Shown: positions 25,272 through 33,954, numbered from the stretch's first letter. The stretch is DNA of 64,000 nt from Chitinophaga rupis (GCF_900109685.1 NZ_FOBB01000006.1:372001-436000), one strand, 5' to 3'. Notes: a model not told the origin generated them from the sequence alone. Translations and numbers: made by a program.

Positions 25272-26564
25272 TTACCGCTTCATCAATGCCTCAATTTCAT
25301 CGGCCGTAATAGGTATATTCTTCATCAGGTCCACATTACCGCTGGCATTAAGCCATATATTATTCTCTATGCGGATGCCTAATTGTTCTTCTTCTATATA
25401 AATGCCGGGTTCCACGGTCAATACAGCGCCTTCCGGTATTGGCTGCAGGAAAGAGGGGGCCAGATCATGCACATCTACGCCCAGGTGATGGGAAATACCA
25501 TGGTATAAATATTTGCGGTAGGCGGGACTTTCCGGATCCTGGTTCTTAATGTCATTTTCTGTGAGCAGGCCTAGCTGTACAAACTGCTTACCAGCTTCCA
25601 CTCCGACCATTTCATGGTATTTCGCAATGGTAATGCCCGGCTTCAGGATGGATTTGGCGTAGTTATGCAGGTGCAGGCAGGCATCATATACCTGGCGCTG
25701 CCGGGGTGTAAATTTACCGCTTACCGGTACGGTCCGGGTAAGGTCTGCATTATAGCCACCATATGCGGCGCCAAAGTCCATTAAGATCAGCTCCCCTTCC
25801 TTACACTCCTGGTTGTTGGCAATATAGTGGAGGGTGCGGGCACGGTCGCCACTGGCAATGATGGAGCTATAAGCCTCGCCGGTGGCGCGATTGCGCAGGA
25901 ACTCATGCAGGATCTCCGCATGAATTTCATGTTCCCATACGCCGGGTTGTATGAACTGCAATAAACGGCGGAAGGTTTTTTCCGTGATGTCCATGGCCTG
26001 CTGCATCACCTTTATTTCTTCCGGTGTTTTAGAGGCCCGCAGCTCCTTGATGAGCTTAGCAGCCCGTAGGTAATTGTGCAGCGGGTAGCGGCTTTTCATG
26101 TCTGCGGCGTAGCGGTAATCCCGTACAGGTACCAGGCTGGCCTTGCGGTTATTTTCATTAGTGTTCAGGTAAATATTATCCGCTTCATGGATCCATTGCT
26201 GCAGCAGAGCATCCAGCGTATCCAGCCAAACAATGGTGGAGATACCGGAAATGGCCGTGGCTTCGTCTTTGCGTAAACGGTGGCCATCCCATTTTTCCTT
26301 TAGCTCATTAGGCCGTACCAGTACCAGCACTTCGCGGTATTTGGGATCCGGGTTATTGGGGTACAGGATCACCATGGTATCTTCCTGTTCTATGCCGGTT
26401 AGCCAGTACAGGTCGGAGTTTTGTTTGAAAGTATATAAGGCATCGCCATTGGAGGGCAGTTCATCGTTAGAATTAAAGATGGCAATTGACTGCGGTTGCA
26501 TTTTTGCCATAAAGCGCTGACGGTTCTTTGTGAAAAGCTGAGGGTCCAGTGGCAGGTACTTCAT
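25272..26564 (-). CDS. pepP: Xaa-Pro aminopeptidase (aminopeptidase P family)
   Basis: 430 aa from ATG 26564 (MKYLPLDPQLF); a TTG three codons upstream is less likely. It has an aminopeptidase-P N-terminal domain (about 1-140) and a pita-bread catalytic domain. The dinuclear-metal ligands are visible: Asp in LILMDFGAAYGG and in NADLTRTVP, His in YHGISHHLGVDVHD, Glu in LTVEPGIYIEE and Glu in GIRIENN. It removes N-terminal residues that precede proline. A TAGCTTTG box lies about 20 nt upstream. The stop codon adjoins a family-1 repeat arm. Confidence 0.93.
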   Translation of the reverse strand: MKYLPLDPQLFTKNRQRFMAKMQPQSIAIFNSNDELPSNGDALYTFKQNSDLYWLTGIEQEDTMVILYPNNPDPKYREVLVLVRPNELKEKWDGHRLRKDEATAISGISTIVWLDTLDALLQQWIHEADNIYLNTNENNRKASLVPVRDYRYAADMKSRYPLHNYLRAAKLIKELRASKTPEEIKVMQQAMDITEKTFRRLLQFIQPGVWEHEIHAEILHEFLRNRATGEAYSSIIASGDRARTLHYIANNQECKEGELILMDFGAAYGGYNADLTRTVPVSGKFTPRQRQVYDACLHLHNYAKSILKPGITIAKYHEMVGVEAGKQFVQLGLLTENDIKNQDPESPAYRKYLYHGISHHLGVDVHDLAPSFLQPIPEGAVLTVEPGIYIEEEQLGIRIENNIWLNASGNVDLMKNIPITADEIEALMKR

Positions 26565-26583
26565 ACAATACAATTTAGGGGGT

Positions 26584-26591
26584 CAAAGCTA
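26584..26591 (-). promoter_or_regulatory. Putative -7 box of pepP
   Basis: The minus strand reads TAGCTTTG, about 20 nt before the pepP ATG, giving a short leader. The family-1 left arm begins 15 nt further upstream. Confidence 0.45.
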
Positions 26592-26606
26592 CAGGAAAAA
26601 ATGTTA

Positions 26607-26792
26607 ATGGTCGATGGTCCATAGTCGATGGTCCATAGCCCTGAGCACTTTAAAGGATATTTCGGGTATGGCTAATAATGAATTCATGGCCCTGAGCATT
26701 AGGACGCATTACATAATATGGCCGCTGGCTTAAAAGCGGAAATCTTACATTTTGAACTATGCTATGGACTATGGACCATTGACCATGGACTT
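26607..26792. repeat. Inverted repeat element, family 1, in the pepP-pckA gap
   Basis: The left arm (26607-26638) is ATGGTCGATGGTCC and a repeat; the right arm (26762-26792) is CTATGGACTATGGACC and so on, inverted. The centre is about 123 nt and has no recognisable gene. The surrounding 376-nt intergenic region (26574-26949) otherwise holds only the pepP and pckA promoter boxes and AT-rich sequence. Confidence 0.8.
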
Positions 26793-26916
26793 AAAATTTA
26801 ATCACTTTGAAATCGAATCCATTTGAAAATATTCAATGCAAAGGCTAATTACGCTGTACTATTTCTAAATTTACCCTATTAACCACCCGTTAAATTAGAT
26901 GATATCAAAAATTCCC

Positions 26917-26924
26917 TAGATTTG
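26917..26924 (+). promoter_or_regulatory. Putative -7 box of pckA
   Basis: TAGATTTG, a full TAnnTTTG match, 25 nt before the ATG at 26950, giving a leader of about 20 nt. Confidence 0.45.
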
Positions 26925-26949
26925 CCATATCACCAAAACAATCTTACCT

Positions 26950-28551
26950 ATGCAAGTGAGCAGTGTAAGGAATCCCGTGGCAGAACTGCGGGAGATAGGT
27001 ATTAATACAGCTAACATACATTACCAGCTTCCTCCTGCCGTGCTGGTTACCCAAACCCTGAGCAGGGAACAGGGTGTACTGGCCAATGACGGCGCTCTGG
27101 CAGTACATACCGGCGAATTCACCGGCAGATCCCCCAAAGATAAATTCATTGTAAAAGACGAGCTAACTGCCAACACTGTTAACTGGAACGATTTTAATCA
27201 GCCCATTGCCCCAGCTTATTTTGATGCATTATATAATAGGGTCACCCAATACTTTGCCGGTAAAGAGGTATGGGTGCGGGATTGTTATGCCTGCGCCCAT
27301 GCTGACTACCGGACCAACATTCGCGTAATTACAGAAACGCCCTGGGCAAACCTGTTTGCCTATAACATGTTCCTGCGCCCCCATGAAGAAGCGCTGGATT
27401 TTGAAACTGCCGATTGGACCATAATACAGGCGCCCGGCTGCCTGGCAGATCCTGCTACGGATGGCACCCGCCAGGGTAACTTCACCGTGGTGAATTTTTC
27501 TAAGAAGATCATTTTAATTGGCGGCTCTGCCTACACCGGCGAGATCAAGAAAGGCATTTTTAGCATCCTGAACTATGAGCTGCCACTTTATAAAGGCGTA
27601 TTGAGCATGCATTGCTCTGCCAACCAGGGAAAAAATGGCGATACTGCTATTTTCTTTGGGCTGAGCGGTACCGGCAAAACAACTTTAAGCGCCGACCCGG
27701 AGCGTAAGCTGATAGGTGATGATGAACACGGGTGGGATGCAGAAAGTGTATTCAACTTTGAAGGCGGCTGTTATGCCAAGTGTATAGACCTGAGCGAAGA
27801 AAAAGAGCCGCAGATCTTCCACGCCATCCGCGAAGGCTCCCTGCTGGAGAATATCCGGTTCTATGCCGGCACCCAACAGGTGAACTTTTCAGATAAAACT
27901 ATTACAGAAAACACCCGGGTCTCCTACCCGCTGCATTATATTGAAAATGCCATGGAGCCATCCATTGGTGGTATCCCTAAAAACATTTTCTTTCTCACCT
28001 GCGATGCCTACGGCGTATTGCCTCCTGTTTCCCGCTTAACGCCGGAACAGGCCATGTACCAGTTCATTTCCGGTTATACTGCCCGCGTGGCTGGTACGGA
28101 AACAGGTATCACAGAACCTAAATCCACCTTCAGCGCCTGTTTTGGCGCGCCTTTCCTGCCCCTGCACCCTGCACAGTATGCGCAGATGCTGGGAGAAAAA
28201 ATGCGCCGTAACAAAGTGAATGTATGGCTGATCAATACCGGCTGGACCGGCGGACCTTATGGCACCGGTCAGCGGATCAAGCTAAGCTATACCCGCGCTA
28301 TGGTTGCTGCTGCTTTAAATGGGGATCTGGACAAATTAGCCTACATGGAGCACAGCGTATTTGGATTTGCCGTACCGGAAATTTGCCCGGGTGTACCAGC
28401 CGATATGCTGGACCCGCGTAATACCTGGGAAGATAAGGCTGCCTATGACCTGAAGGCAAGAGAGCTGGCTAACCAGTTTGTGCAGAATTTCAGCAAATAT
28501 GCCACTCAAACACCTGCTGAAATACTGGCGGCTGCACCTAAGGTTGGATAG
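26950..28551 (+). CDS. pckA: Phosphoenolpyruvate carboxykinase (ATP)
   Basis: 533 aa, standard length. It converts oxaloacetate and ATP to phosphoenolpyruvate, CO2 and ADP, the first committed step of gluconeogenesis, and can run in reverse in some anaerobes. Diagnostic motifs: HTGEFTGRSPKDKFIV (about 56-71), the Walker-A-like GLSGTGKTTLSADP (about 237-250), the metal-binding kinase-2 loop LIGDDEHGW, and NTGWTGGPYGTGQRI. It is divergent from pepP across a family-1 repeat and is followed by an 835-nt intergenic region with no ordinary terminator. Confidence 0.96.
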   Translation: MQVSSVRNPVAELREIGINTANIHYQLPPAVLVTQTLSREQGVLANDGALAVHTGEFTGRSPKDKFIVKDELTANTVNWNDFNQPIAPAYFDALYNRVTQYFAGKEVWVRDCYACAHADYRTNIRVITETPWANLFAYNMFLRPHEEALDFETADWTIIQAPGCLADPATDGTRQGNFTVVNFSKKIILIGGSAYTGEIKKGIFSILNYELPLYKGVLSMHCSANQGKNGDTAIFFGLSGTGKTTLSADPERKLIGDDEHGWDAESVFNFEGGCYAKCIDLSEEKEPQIFHAIREGSLLENIRFYAGTQQVNFSDKTITENTRVSYPLHYIENAMEPSIGGIPKNIFFLTCDAYGVLPPVSRLTPEQAMYQFISGYTARVAGTETGITEPKSTFSACFGAPFLPLHPAQYAQMLGEKMRRNKVNVWLINTGWTGGPYGTGQRIKLSYTRAMVAAALNGDLDKLAYMEHSVFGFAVPEICPGVPADMLDPRNTWEDKAAYDLKARELANQFVQNFSKYATQTPAEILAAAPKVG

Positions 28552-28644
28552 CAGAAAAAATATTTTATATAAAATTTAACTTTTACGAAAATATACCTAT
28601 ATTGAGGTCCCTTGTGCTTTTATAATTTCCACAAAAACAAAACA

Positions 28645-28748
28645 GCAAGTTCCGACATAGCGCGATGAGCGCATCTACGCAAAACAAGTTCTCCCGATCT
28701 TATTCATCATCAGTATGAAAGCTGGAGTACTTGTTTTGCGGAACTTGC
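28645..28748. ncRNA. Candidate structured element downstream of pckA (three-way junction)
   Basis: Complementary segments nest: GCAAGTTC (28645-28652) with GAACTTGC (28741-28748) as an 8-bp outer stem; GCGC (28660-28663) with GCGC (28669-28672) around GATGA; and CGCAAAACAAGT-T-CTCC (28678-28694) with GGAG-T-ACTTGTTTTGCG (28724-28740) as 12 bp plus 4 bp around one T-T mismatch, with a 29-nt loop. The 3' strand of the inner stem runs directly into the outer stem. There is no U-tract, so it is not a simple terminator. It could be a 3' UTR structure, a small RNA or the remnant of a mobile element end. Confidence 0.45.
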
Positions 28749-28775
28749 GGCGAATTCCTTCCTTCTGCTCGCTCC

Positions 28776-29372
28776 AATTAATAATTAAGAATGAATAATT
28801 AATGCAGCTTTTTTGCTGAAGACCCGCTTTGCAGTGGAGCCCTCTCTCATTCGATTAATAATCAGATCAGTAATTTATAACAGCCTTTTGTTGAAGACAC
28901 TTCACTTAATTAATAATTTAAGGCTGAATAATTAATAGCCTGCCTTTTGCTGAAGACCCGCTTTGCTGTTGGATTTACCTCTCATTCAATTAATAGTTAA
29001 TAGCAGCCTTTTTGCTGAAGACCTCTTTGCCGTTGGATTTACCTCTCATTCAATTAATAGTTAATAGCAGCCTTTTTGCCGAAGACCTCTTTGCCGTTGG
29101 ATTTACCTCTCATTCAATTAATAATTAATAGCCTGCCTTTTGCTGAAGACCTGTTTGCAGCGGAGTTCCCTCGCAACAGTTTTGCCCGGGACCCATTTAC
29201 TATGGGCTTACCCTCTTATTCAATTGATAATTAATAAGAACCTTTTATCAAGCCCATTTGTATTGGACTACCCTCTTAATCCAATTCACAATTAACGACA
29301 ACCTTTTCCCAAAGACCATCCCCAGCGGTCCACCCCTTAATTATTCATTATTCATTCTTAATTATTAATAAT
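28776..29372. repeat. Tandem array of a 64-bp unit enclosed by inverted family-3 arms
   Basis: The units 28981-29044 and 29045-29108 are 64 bp each and differ at one base in my reading. Diverged units lie on both sides (about 28804, 28846, 28908, 29109, 29215 and 29275), for about eight in all. The recognisable core is TTTTTGCTGAAGACCTCTTT, next to CATTCAATTAATAGTTAATAG, which resembles family 3. Outer arms AATTAATAATTAAGAATG (28776) and the inverse (29338-29372) face each other. No spacers alternate with repeats, so it is not CRISPR. Confidence 0.8.
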
Positions 29373-29375
29373 GCG

Positions 29376-29383
29376 TACCTTTG
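29376..29383 (+). promoter_or_regulatory. Putative -7 box of folD
   Basis: TACCTTTG ends only 3 nt before the preferred ATG (29387), so transcription would start at or inside the start codon. This favours leaderless translation or a slightly later start. Confidence 0.5.
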
Positions 29384-29386
29384 CGC

Positions 29387-30274
29387 ATGCAAATTTTAGA
29401 CGGTAAACTGGTTTCTGCGGCTATTAAAGCCCAATTGGCCGAAAAAGTGGCCGAAATAAAACTCACCGGTAAAAAGGTACCCCACTTAGCCGCCATCCTG
29501 GTTGGCAATGATCCGGCAAGCGAAACGTATGTAGCTTCTAAAGTAAAATCCTGTGCAGAAATAGGATACAACAGCACTTTGCTGCGTTTTGATGCACAGA
29601 TCTCCGAAAAGCACCTGCTGGATAATATCACCTCGCTGAACGAAAATGCAGATATAGACGGCATACTGGTACAGCTGCCTTTGCCTAAACATATTAATGA
29701 AGAGCTGGTGATCAACACCATTGATCCCAGTAAGGATGTGGATGGTTTTCACCCGGTAAATGTGGGTAAAATGGTAAGCGGCCTGCCTACCTTTATTCCC
29801 GCTACACCTTACGGCATCATGCTGATGCTGGAACACTATAACATTGCTACCAAAGGCAAACACGCCGTGGTAATAGGCCGCAGCCACATTGTAGGCACGC
29901 CTATGAGCATATTGCTGAGCCGCAACAGCTACCCCGGTAACTGTACCGTTACATTATGCCATTCCAACACCGCCAACCTGACCGAAATTTGCCTGCAGGC
30001 TGATATTATCATTGCTGCCATTGGCCGCCCTAACTTTGTAACGGCTAATATGGTAAAAGAAGGCGCTGTAATTGTGGATGTAGGTATTAATCGTGTAGCT
30101 GACGCCACCAAGAAAAGCGGTTTCCGCCTGGTGGGCGATGTAAAATTTGATGAAGTTGCGCCTAAATGCAGCTACATTACCCCGGTGCCCGGTGGCGTAG
30201 GCCCTATGACCATCGCAGCTTTGCTGAAGAACACCTATCACGCATCGCTGGGACAAAAAGTGCACATGAATTAG
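29387..30274 (+). CDS. folD: Bifunctional methylene-THF dehydrogenase / methenyl-THF cyclohydrolase
   Basis: 295 aa from ATG 29387 (MQILDGKLVSAAIK); a TTG two codons earlier lies inside the promoter box and is rejected. FolD interconverts 5,10-methylene-, methenyl- and 10-formyl-tetrahydrofolate, supplying formyl groups to purine synthesis. Motifs: YVASKVKSCAEIGYNS with the catalytic Lys (about 50-65), DGILVQLPLPKHI, HPVNVGKM, PATPYGIMLML, the NADP-binding VVIGRSHIVGTPMSILL and PVPGGVGPMTIA near the C-terminus. queE follows 35 nt downstream on the same strand. Confidence 0.96.
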   Translation: MQILDGKLVSAAIKAQLAEKVAEIKLTGKKVPHLAAILVGNDPASETYVASKVKSCAEIGYNSTLLRFDAQISEKHLLDNITSLNENADIDGILVQLPLPKHINEELVINTIDPSKDVDGFHPVNVGKMVSGLPTFIPATPYGIMLMLEHYNIATKGKHAVVIGRSHIVGTPMSILLSRNSYPGNCTVTLCHSNTANLTEICLQADIIIAAIGRPNFVTANMVKEGAVIVDVGINRVADATKKSGFRLVGDVKFDEVAPKCSYITPVPGGVGPMTIAALLKNTYHASLGQKVHMN

Positions 30275-30309
30275 TAAAAGTGAGAACTTTGCAGGAGATG
30301 ATCAAGACG

Positions 30310-30942
30310 ATGCCCATAACAACCACAAATAATAATACACCCACCACTGCCCTACCGGTAATGGAAAGCTTTTATACCATTCAGGGTGAAGGCTACCACC
30401 AGGGAAGGGCCGCGTATTTTATACGCCTGGGTGGCTGTGATGTGGGCTGCCATTGGTGCGATGTGAAGGACAGCTGGGATGCTGCCAAACATCCTGTTAT
30501 TAATATCACCGATATTGTAAATGAAGCTGCACAGCACCCCGGCCGTATTGCGGTAATTACCGGCGGGGAGCCCTTAATGCATAACCTGGATACACTTTGT
30601 AAAACGCTGCATAAACAAGGCTTCCGTACCCATATGGAAACCTCCGGCTCCTCTTCTTTAAGCGGGCAATGGGACTGGATCACCTTATCCCCCAAAAAAT
30701 TCAAAGCACCCCTGCCGGAAGTGTGCAAACAGGCCCATGAGCTGAAAGTAGTGATCTTTAATAAAACAGATTTTGCCTGGGCAGAGAAATATGCCGCACA
30801 GGTTAATAAACATTGTAAGCTATACCTGCAGCCGGAATGGTCTAAAGCTGCCGAAATAACCCCGCTGATCATTGACTACATCAAAGACAACCCGCAATGG
30901 GAGCTTTCCCTGCAAATACATAAATACATTAATGTACCGTAA
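30310..30942 (+). CDS. queE: 7-carboxy-7-deazaguanine synthase (radical SAM)
   Basis: About 210 aa from ATG 30310 (MPITTTNNN). An ATG at 30298 is possible, but it directly follows the AGGAG at 30293 and leaves no spacing, whereas 30310 is 12 nt away; longer versions overlap folD and are not credible. QueE makes the deazaguanine core of queuosine from 6-carboxytetrahydropterin. Motifs: MESFYTIQGEGYHQGRAAYF, the [4Fe-4S] site CDVGCHWC (CX3CX2C), ITGGEPLMH and METSGS. tgt (same pathway) and folE (GTP entry step) are also in the window. Confidence 0.93.
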   Translation: MPITTTNNNTPTTALPVMESFYTIQGEGYHQGRAAYFIRLGGCDVGCHWCDVKDSWDAAKHPVINITDIVNEAAQHPGRIAVITGGEPLMHNLDTLCKTLHKQGFRTHMETSGSSSLSGQWDWITLSPKKFKAPLPEVCKQAHELKVVIFNKTDFAWAEKYAAQVNKHCKLYLQPEWSKAAEITPLIIDYIKDNPQWELSLQIHKYINVP

Positions 30943-30946
30943 GCCG

Positions 30947-31070
30947 GTGTGCAGATGAATGCATATCTAATGTGCTGATCTATATTATAACGCCCATTGT
31001 ATAGCGTTAGGAAATAATATGTATATATTCGCGTTAATCCATTAGCATATTAGCACATCAGCATATTATG
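30947..31070. repeat. Inverted repeat element, family 5 (GCATAT / GCACATTAG words), queE-PorE-like gap
   Basis: The left arm (30947-30980, GTGTGCAGATGAATGCATAT...AATGTGCTGAT) faces a right arm (31039-31070, CCATTAGCATATTAGCAC...GCATATTATG). The centre is about 58 nt. The last three bases of the right arm are the ATG of the downstream gene. Confidence 0.7.
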
Positions 31071-32948
31071 AAATTACTATTCACCGGCTGTATCCTCTTC
31101 TTTTGCCTGCACCTGCAGGCACAGGTTGTTACTTATGAAACGGCTAAGAAAAAGGCCCAGGCCAGTTTTGACAATGCCATTAACGCTATCCGCAACTATC
31201 AGGATGAAGAAGCCATCCGCTTTTTACAGGAAGCCCTGCGTATAGAACCCAATTTTGCCGATGTATATGGGCAACTGGGGATTAGTTATGTGCAGCTGAA
31301 AAAGTATACAGAGGCCATCACCAGCTTTGAAAAGCTGAAACAGCTGGATAGTGCTGCGCTGCGTCCTGCCATGCTGGCCTATTCCCGCGCACTGGCCGGT
31401 AACGGACGCTTTGCAGATGCATTGCAGATCATTGATCAATACCTGGCCGGTAGTAAAAATAAAAATCCAAATGCGGTAAAGCTGAAAGCCAACTACGAGT
31501 TCGCCATTCAATCGGCCAACAAACCTGTGCCATTTGAGCCGCATAACCTGGGTGATCAAATTAACAGCAAAGACCCTGAGTATTTTCCCAGCCTTACCAT
31601 TGATGATAAAACGCTGATCTTTACGCGCAGGGTAAATGGCAAAAATGAAGACTTCTTTATTTCACAACGCGATAGCATCCAGTGGAAACCCGCTACCAAT
31701 ATGGGCGAGCCGGTGAACAGCGCGTTTAATGAAGGGGCGCAGCAAATATCCCAGGATGGGCAGATGCTGGTATTTACCGGTTGTGAATTTCCCGATGGCA
31801 AAGGCAGCTGCGACCTGTATTATTCGCTTAAAACCAAAGATGGCTGGCAATCCCCTCAAAACCTGGGCTTGCCGGTTAATACCCGCGACTGGGAATCGCA
31901 ACCCTCTTTATCTGCAGATAAACAAACCCTGTACTTTGTGCGGGAAACACCCAATGCCGGTGCAGATATTTTCATGACCAAACATCTGCCCAACGGGCGC
32001 TGGAGCGCACCGGAAAGGCTGGGTCCCAATATTAACACGCCCGGGCGTGAAACCACTCCTTTCATACATGCGGATAATCAAACGTTATTCTTTTCATCCA
32101 ACGGGCATCCCGGTTATGGCGGTATGGATATTTTTTACTGCCGCCGCCAGGCGGATGGCAGCTGGGGCCCGGCCACCAACCTGGGTTACCCCATTAACAC
32201 GATTGATGAAGATGCCAGCCTGGTAGTGGCCGCGGATGGTAAAACCGCTTACTTTGCCTCTGACCGTACGGATAGCCGCGGTGCGCTGGATATTTACAGC
32301 TTTGAGCTGTACCCCGAAGCCCGCCCCCTGCCTACATTGTACGTAAAGGGCTATGTATATGATTCAACCACACATCAGCGCCTTACCGCCGATCTGGAGC
32401 TTACGGATCTTGCAACCGGTTTTACTACTGCATTGGTAAAAAGCAATGACAGCGGCGAATACCTGGTGCCGCTGCCGGTAGGTAAAGCATATGCCTTTAA
32501 CGTAAACAAAAAAGGCTATTTATTTTACTCTGATAACTTTACGCTGCCTGCACAGGCCAGCACACCGCCGGAGAAGAATATACCCTTACAACCCATTACA
32601 GCCAATGCTACCATTGTACTGCATAATATTTTCTTTGAAAGCAAACAGTTCACGCTGCAGCCTGCTTCTGAAATTGAGCTGGATAGATTGGTAAAGCTGA
32701 TGCAGGATAATCCCAGCCTCGTAACAGAGATCAGCGGGCATACGGATAATGTAGGCGCAGATAAAGATAACCTGCTGTTATCTACCAACCGTGCAAAGGC
32801 AGTGGTTACTTACCTTACACAAAAAGGTATTGCGCCGGAACGCTTGCGTGCCAAGGGTTACGGAGAGACGCAGCCAGTGGCGGATAATAGTACGGAAGAT
32901 GGCAGAGCGAAGAACAGGAGAACGGAGTTTAAGGTAATTACGAATTAA
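31068..32948 (+). CDS. OmpA-family protein with TPR, PD40 propeller and CRD (PorE-like)
   Basis: 626 aa. Domain order: signal peptide (1-19), TPR repeats (about 25-140; ALRIEPNFADVYGQLG), a PD40/WD40-like propeller (about 160-410; repeated PSL-ADKQTLYFVRE and ADNQTLFFSSNGHPGYGG units), a carboxypeptidase regulatory-like domain (about 425-505) and an OmpA-type peptidoglycan-binding domain (about 515-626; EISGHTDNVGADKDN, LRAKGYGE). This order matches PorE, a T9SS component thought to link the machine to peptidoglycan (established for Porphyromonas). Paralogues with the same order exist, so the specific role is inferred. The final VITN and the stop lie inside a family-6 repeat arm. Confidence 0.85.
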   Translation: MKLLFTGCILFFCLHLQAQVVTYETAKKKAQASFDNAINAIRNYQDEEAIRFLQEALRIEPNFADVYGQLGISYVQLKKYTEAITSFEKLKQLDSAALRPAMLAYSRALAGNGRFADALQIIDQYLAGSKNKNPNAVKLKANYEFAIQSANKPVPFEPHNLGDQINSKDPEYFPSLTIDDKTLIFTRRVNGKNEDFFISQRDSIQWKPATNMGEPVNSAFNEGAQQISQDGQMLVFTGCEFPDGKGSCDLYYSLKTKDGWQSPQNLGLPVNTRDWESQPSLSADKQTLYFVRETPNAGADIFMTKHLPNGRWSAPERLGPNINTPGRETTPFIHADNQTLFFSSNGHPGYGGMDIFYCRRQADGSWGPATNLGYPINTIDEDASLVVAADGKTAYFASDRTDSRGALDIYSFELYPEARPLPTLYVKGYVYDSTTHQRLTADLELTDLATGFTTALVKSNDSGEYLVPLPVGKAYAFNVNKKGYLFYSDNFTLPAQASTPPEKNIPLQPITANATIVLHNIFFESKQFTLQPASEIELDRLVKLMQDNPSLVTEISGHTDNVGADKDNLLLSTNRAKAVVTYLTQKGIAPERLRAKGYGETQPVADNSTEDGRAKNRRTEFKVITN

Positions 32949-33103
32949 CAATTACGAATTGAATGCAGCAGTTGACTGGTTTGGAGAGGAGTGATTCACT
33001 GTAGCGTTACAAATACGATTAACTACTGTAATAAAAAAGTCCTGCAGCTTTAAGGCGCAGGACTCTTTTTTATGATATACTCAATTCGTAATTCGTAATT
33101 AAT
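32936..33103. repeat. Inverted repeat element, family 6 (AATTACGAATT), between two convergent genes
   Basis: The left arm (32936-32962) is two copies of AATTACGAATT; the right arm (33081-33103) is TCAATTCGTAATTCGTAATT inverted. The centre (about 118 nt) contains a terminator. Both convergent genes, the PorE-like gene and the phosphatase gene, take their stop codons from these arms. Confidence 0.85.
33033..33070. terminator. Bidirectional rho-independent terminator (PorE-like / phosphatase)
   Basis: AGTCCTGC (33038-33045) pairs with GCAGGACT (33057-33064) around an 11-nt loop, flanked by AAAAA and TTTTT runs on the two sides. It serves two convergent genes. Confidence 0.85.
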
Positions 33104-33908
33104 AGTCTCTGAGCTGTTTTTTCAATATAGAATCCTGCTGCGATTGCGAGAGTTGGTATTGAAAGTTAATGAGCGTACCTAACCAATCGCCATACATAGG
33201 GTTGGGTAATACAATGAAACGGCTGCCAAATGCCGCAGCAGCGTTTTCTGTATTCACTTCCCTTTGCGCATAAGATTGTTTTTCAAACAAGGCGGAAAAA
33301 TCGCCAAGATTATCTCCCAGTAACATGATGATATTGTGCGTTTGCGCTACCTGCAAACGGCGTGTTTCTTTAGAAGATGATGATGCTCTTAATAACAAGT
33401 GCTGATCATCTGCATCAGGAAAATTCCAGCGCTGCAGGTTTTGCAAAGTGGCTGCACGCTCACTTTCGGCGCGGTTGGTAATGTAAAATACCTGTACACC
33501 TTTAGCAGCTGCATATTTGAGAAATGACAGAGCACCCGGTACAGTATCACAAGCCGCTTTGGCCGTCCACTCCTGCCAGGTTCTATCACTATAAGCCTGC
33601 CCCTGTAAAGCAGTATGCACGGTGTAAGGGCTGTTATCCAAAACGGTTTCATCAATATCTGTTACAATAGCAAAAGGCTTATCCGTGCTTTGCTGTACAT
33701 ACTCATTCAAACGAAGGGTGGCCGTATTGTATGCCTGAAAACATAATGCTTTATATTCAGATGAACGTTGCTGCCATAAAGCAGCCCATGCCGCACCATA
33801 TGGTAATAACGCCGTACGTGGTGGGCCTTGCACCATTGCAGGCTGCGGCGTTTTACAGGCTAGTGTAAGTACGATTATGAATGTGATAAAAATTGTTTTT
33901 TTGTGCAT
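33099..33908 (-). CDS. Class C/e(P4)-type acid phosphatase (5'-nucleotidase) lipoprotein
   Basis: 269 aa. A lipoprotein signal ends at LTLAC (Cys about residue 18). The HAD catalytic motif DIDETVLDNSPY (about 85-96) and downstream VFYITNRAESERAATLQNL match the e(P4)/class C acid phosphatases. These outer-membrane lipoproteins dephosphorylate nucleotides such as NMN or 5'-AMP outside the cytoplasm to allow uptake (family knowledge); the substrate here is inferred. It is divergent from dprA by 46 nt. Its stop codon lies in a family-6 repeat arm. Confidence 0.88.
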   Translation of the reverse strand: MHKKTIFITFIIVLTLACKTPQPAMVQGPPRTALLPYGAAWAALWQQRSSEYKALCFQAYNTATLRLNEYVQQSTDKPFAIVTDIDETVLDNSPYTVHTALQGQAYSDRTWQEWTAKAACDTVPGALSFLKYAAAKGVQVFYITNRAESERAATLQNLQRWNFPDADDQHLLLRASSSSKETRRLQVAQTHNIIMLLGDNLGDFSALFEKQSYAQREVNTENAAAAFGSRFIVLPNPMYGDWLGTLINFQYQLSQSQQDSILKKQLRDY

Positions 33909-33954
33909 TGGACCGGGGGAAAAGATGTAAATTAGGGTAAAGATAGTTTATCCA

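Larger units (their letters stand above)
28552..29386. other. 835-nt intergenic region between pckA and folD
   Basis: I find no protein-coding gene here. From left to right it holds an AT-rich stretch (28552-28640), a three-way-junction-like structured element (28645-28748), a family-3 repeat arm (28776-28803), a decaying 64-bp tandem array (about 28804-29336), an inverted family-3 arm (29338-29372) and the folD promoter box (29376-29383). Confidence 0.75.

Noticed and set aside
28981..29108. Possible CRISPR array
   Set aside because: The 64-bp units are contiguous and nearly identical from end to end; there are no constant repeats alternating with unique spacers, and no cas genes.
30166..30297. 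Long N-terminal extension of queE overlapping folD
   Set aside because: The extension is out-of-frame folD sequence without family features; conserved QueE sequence starts at MESFYTIQGEG.
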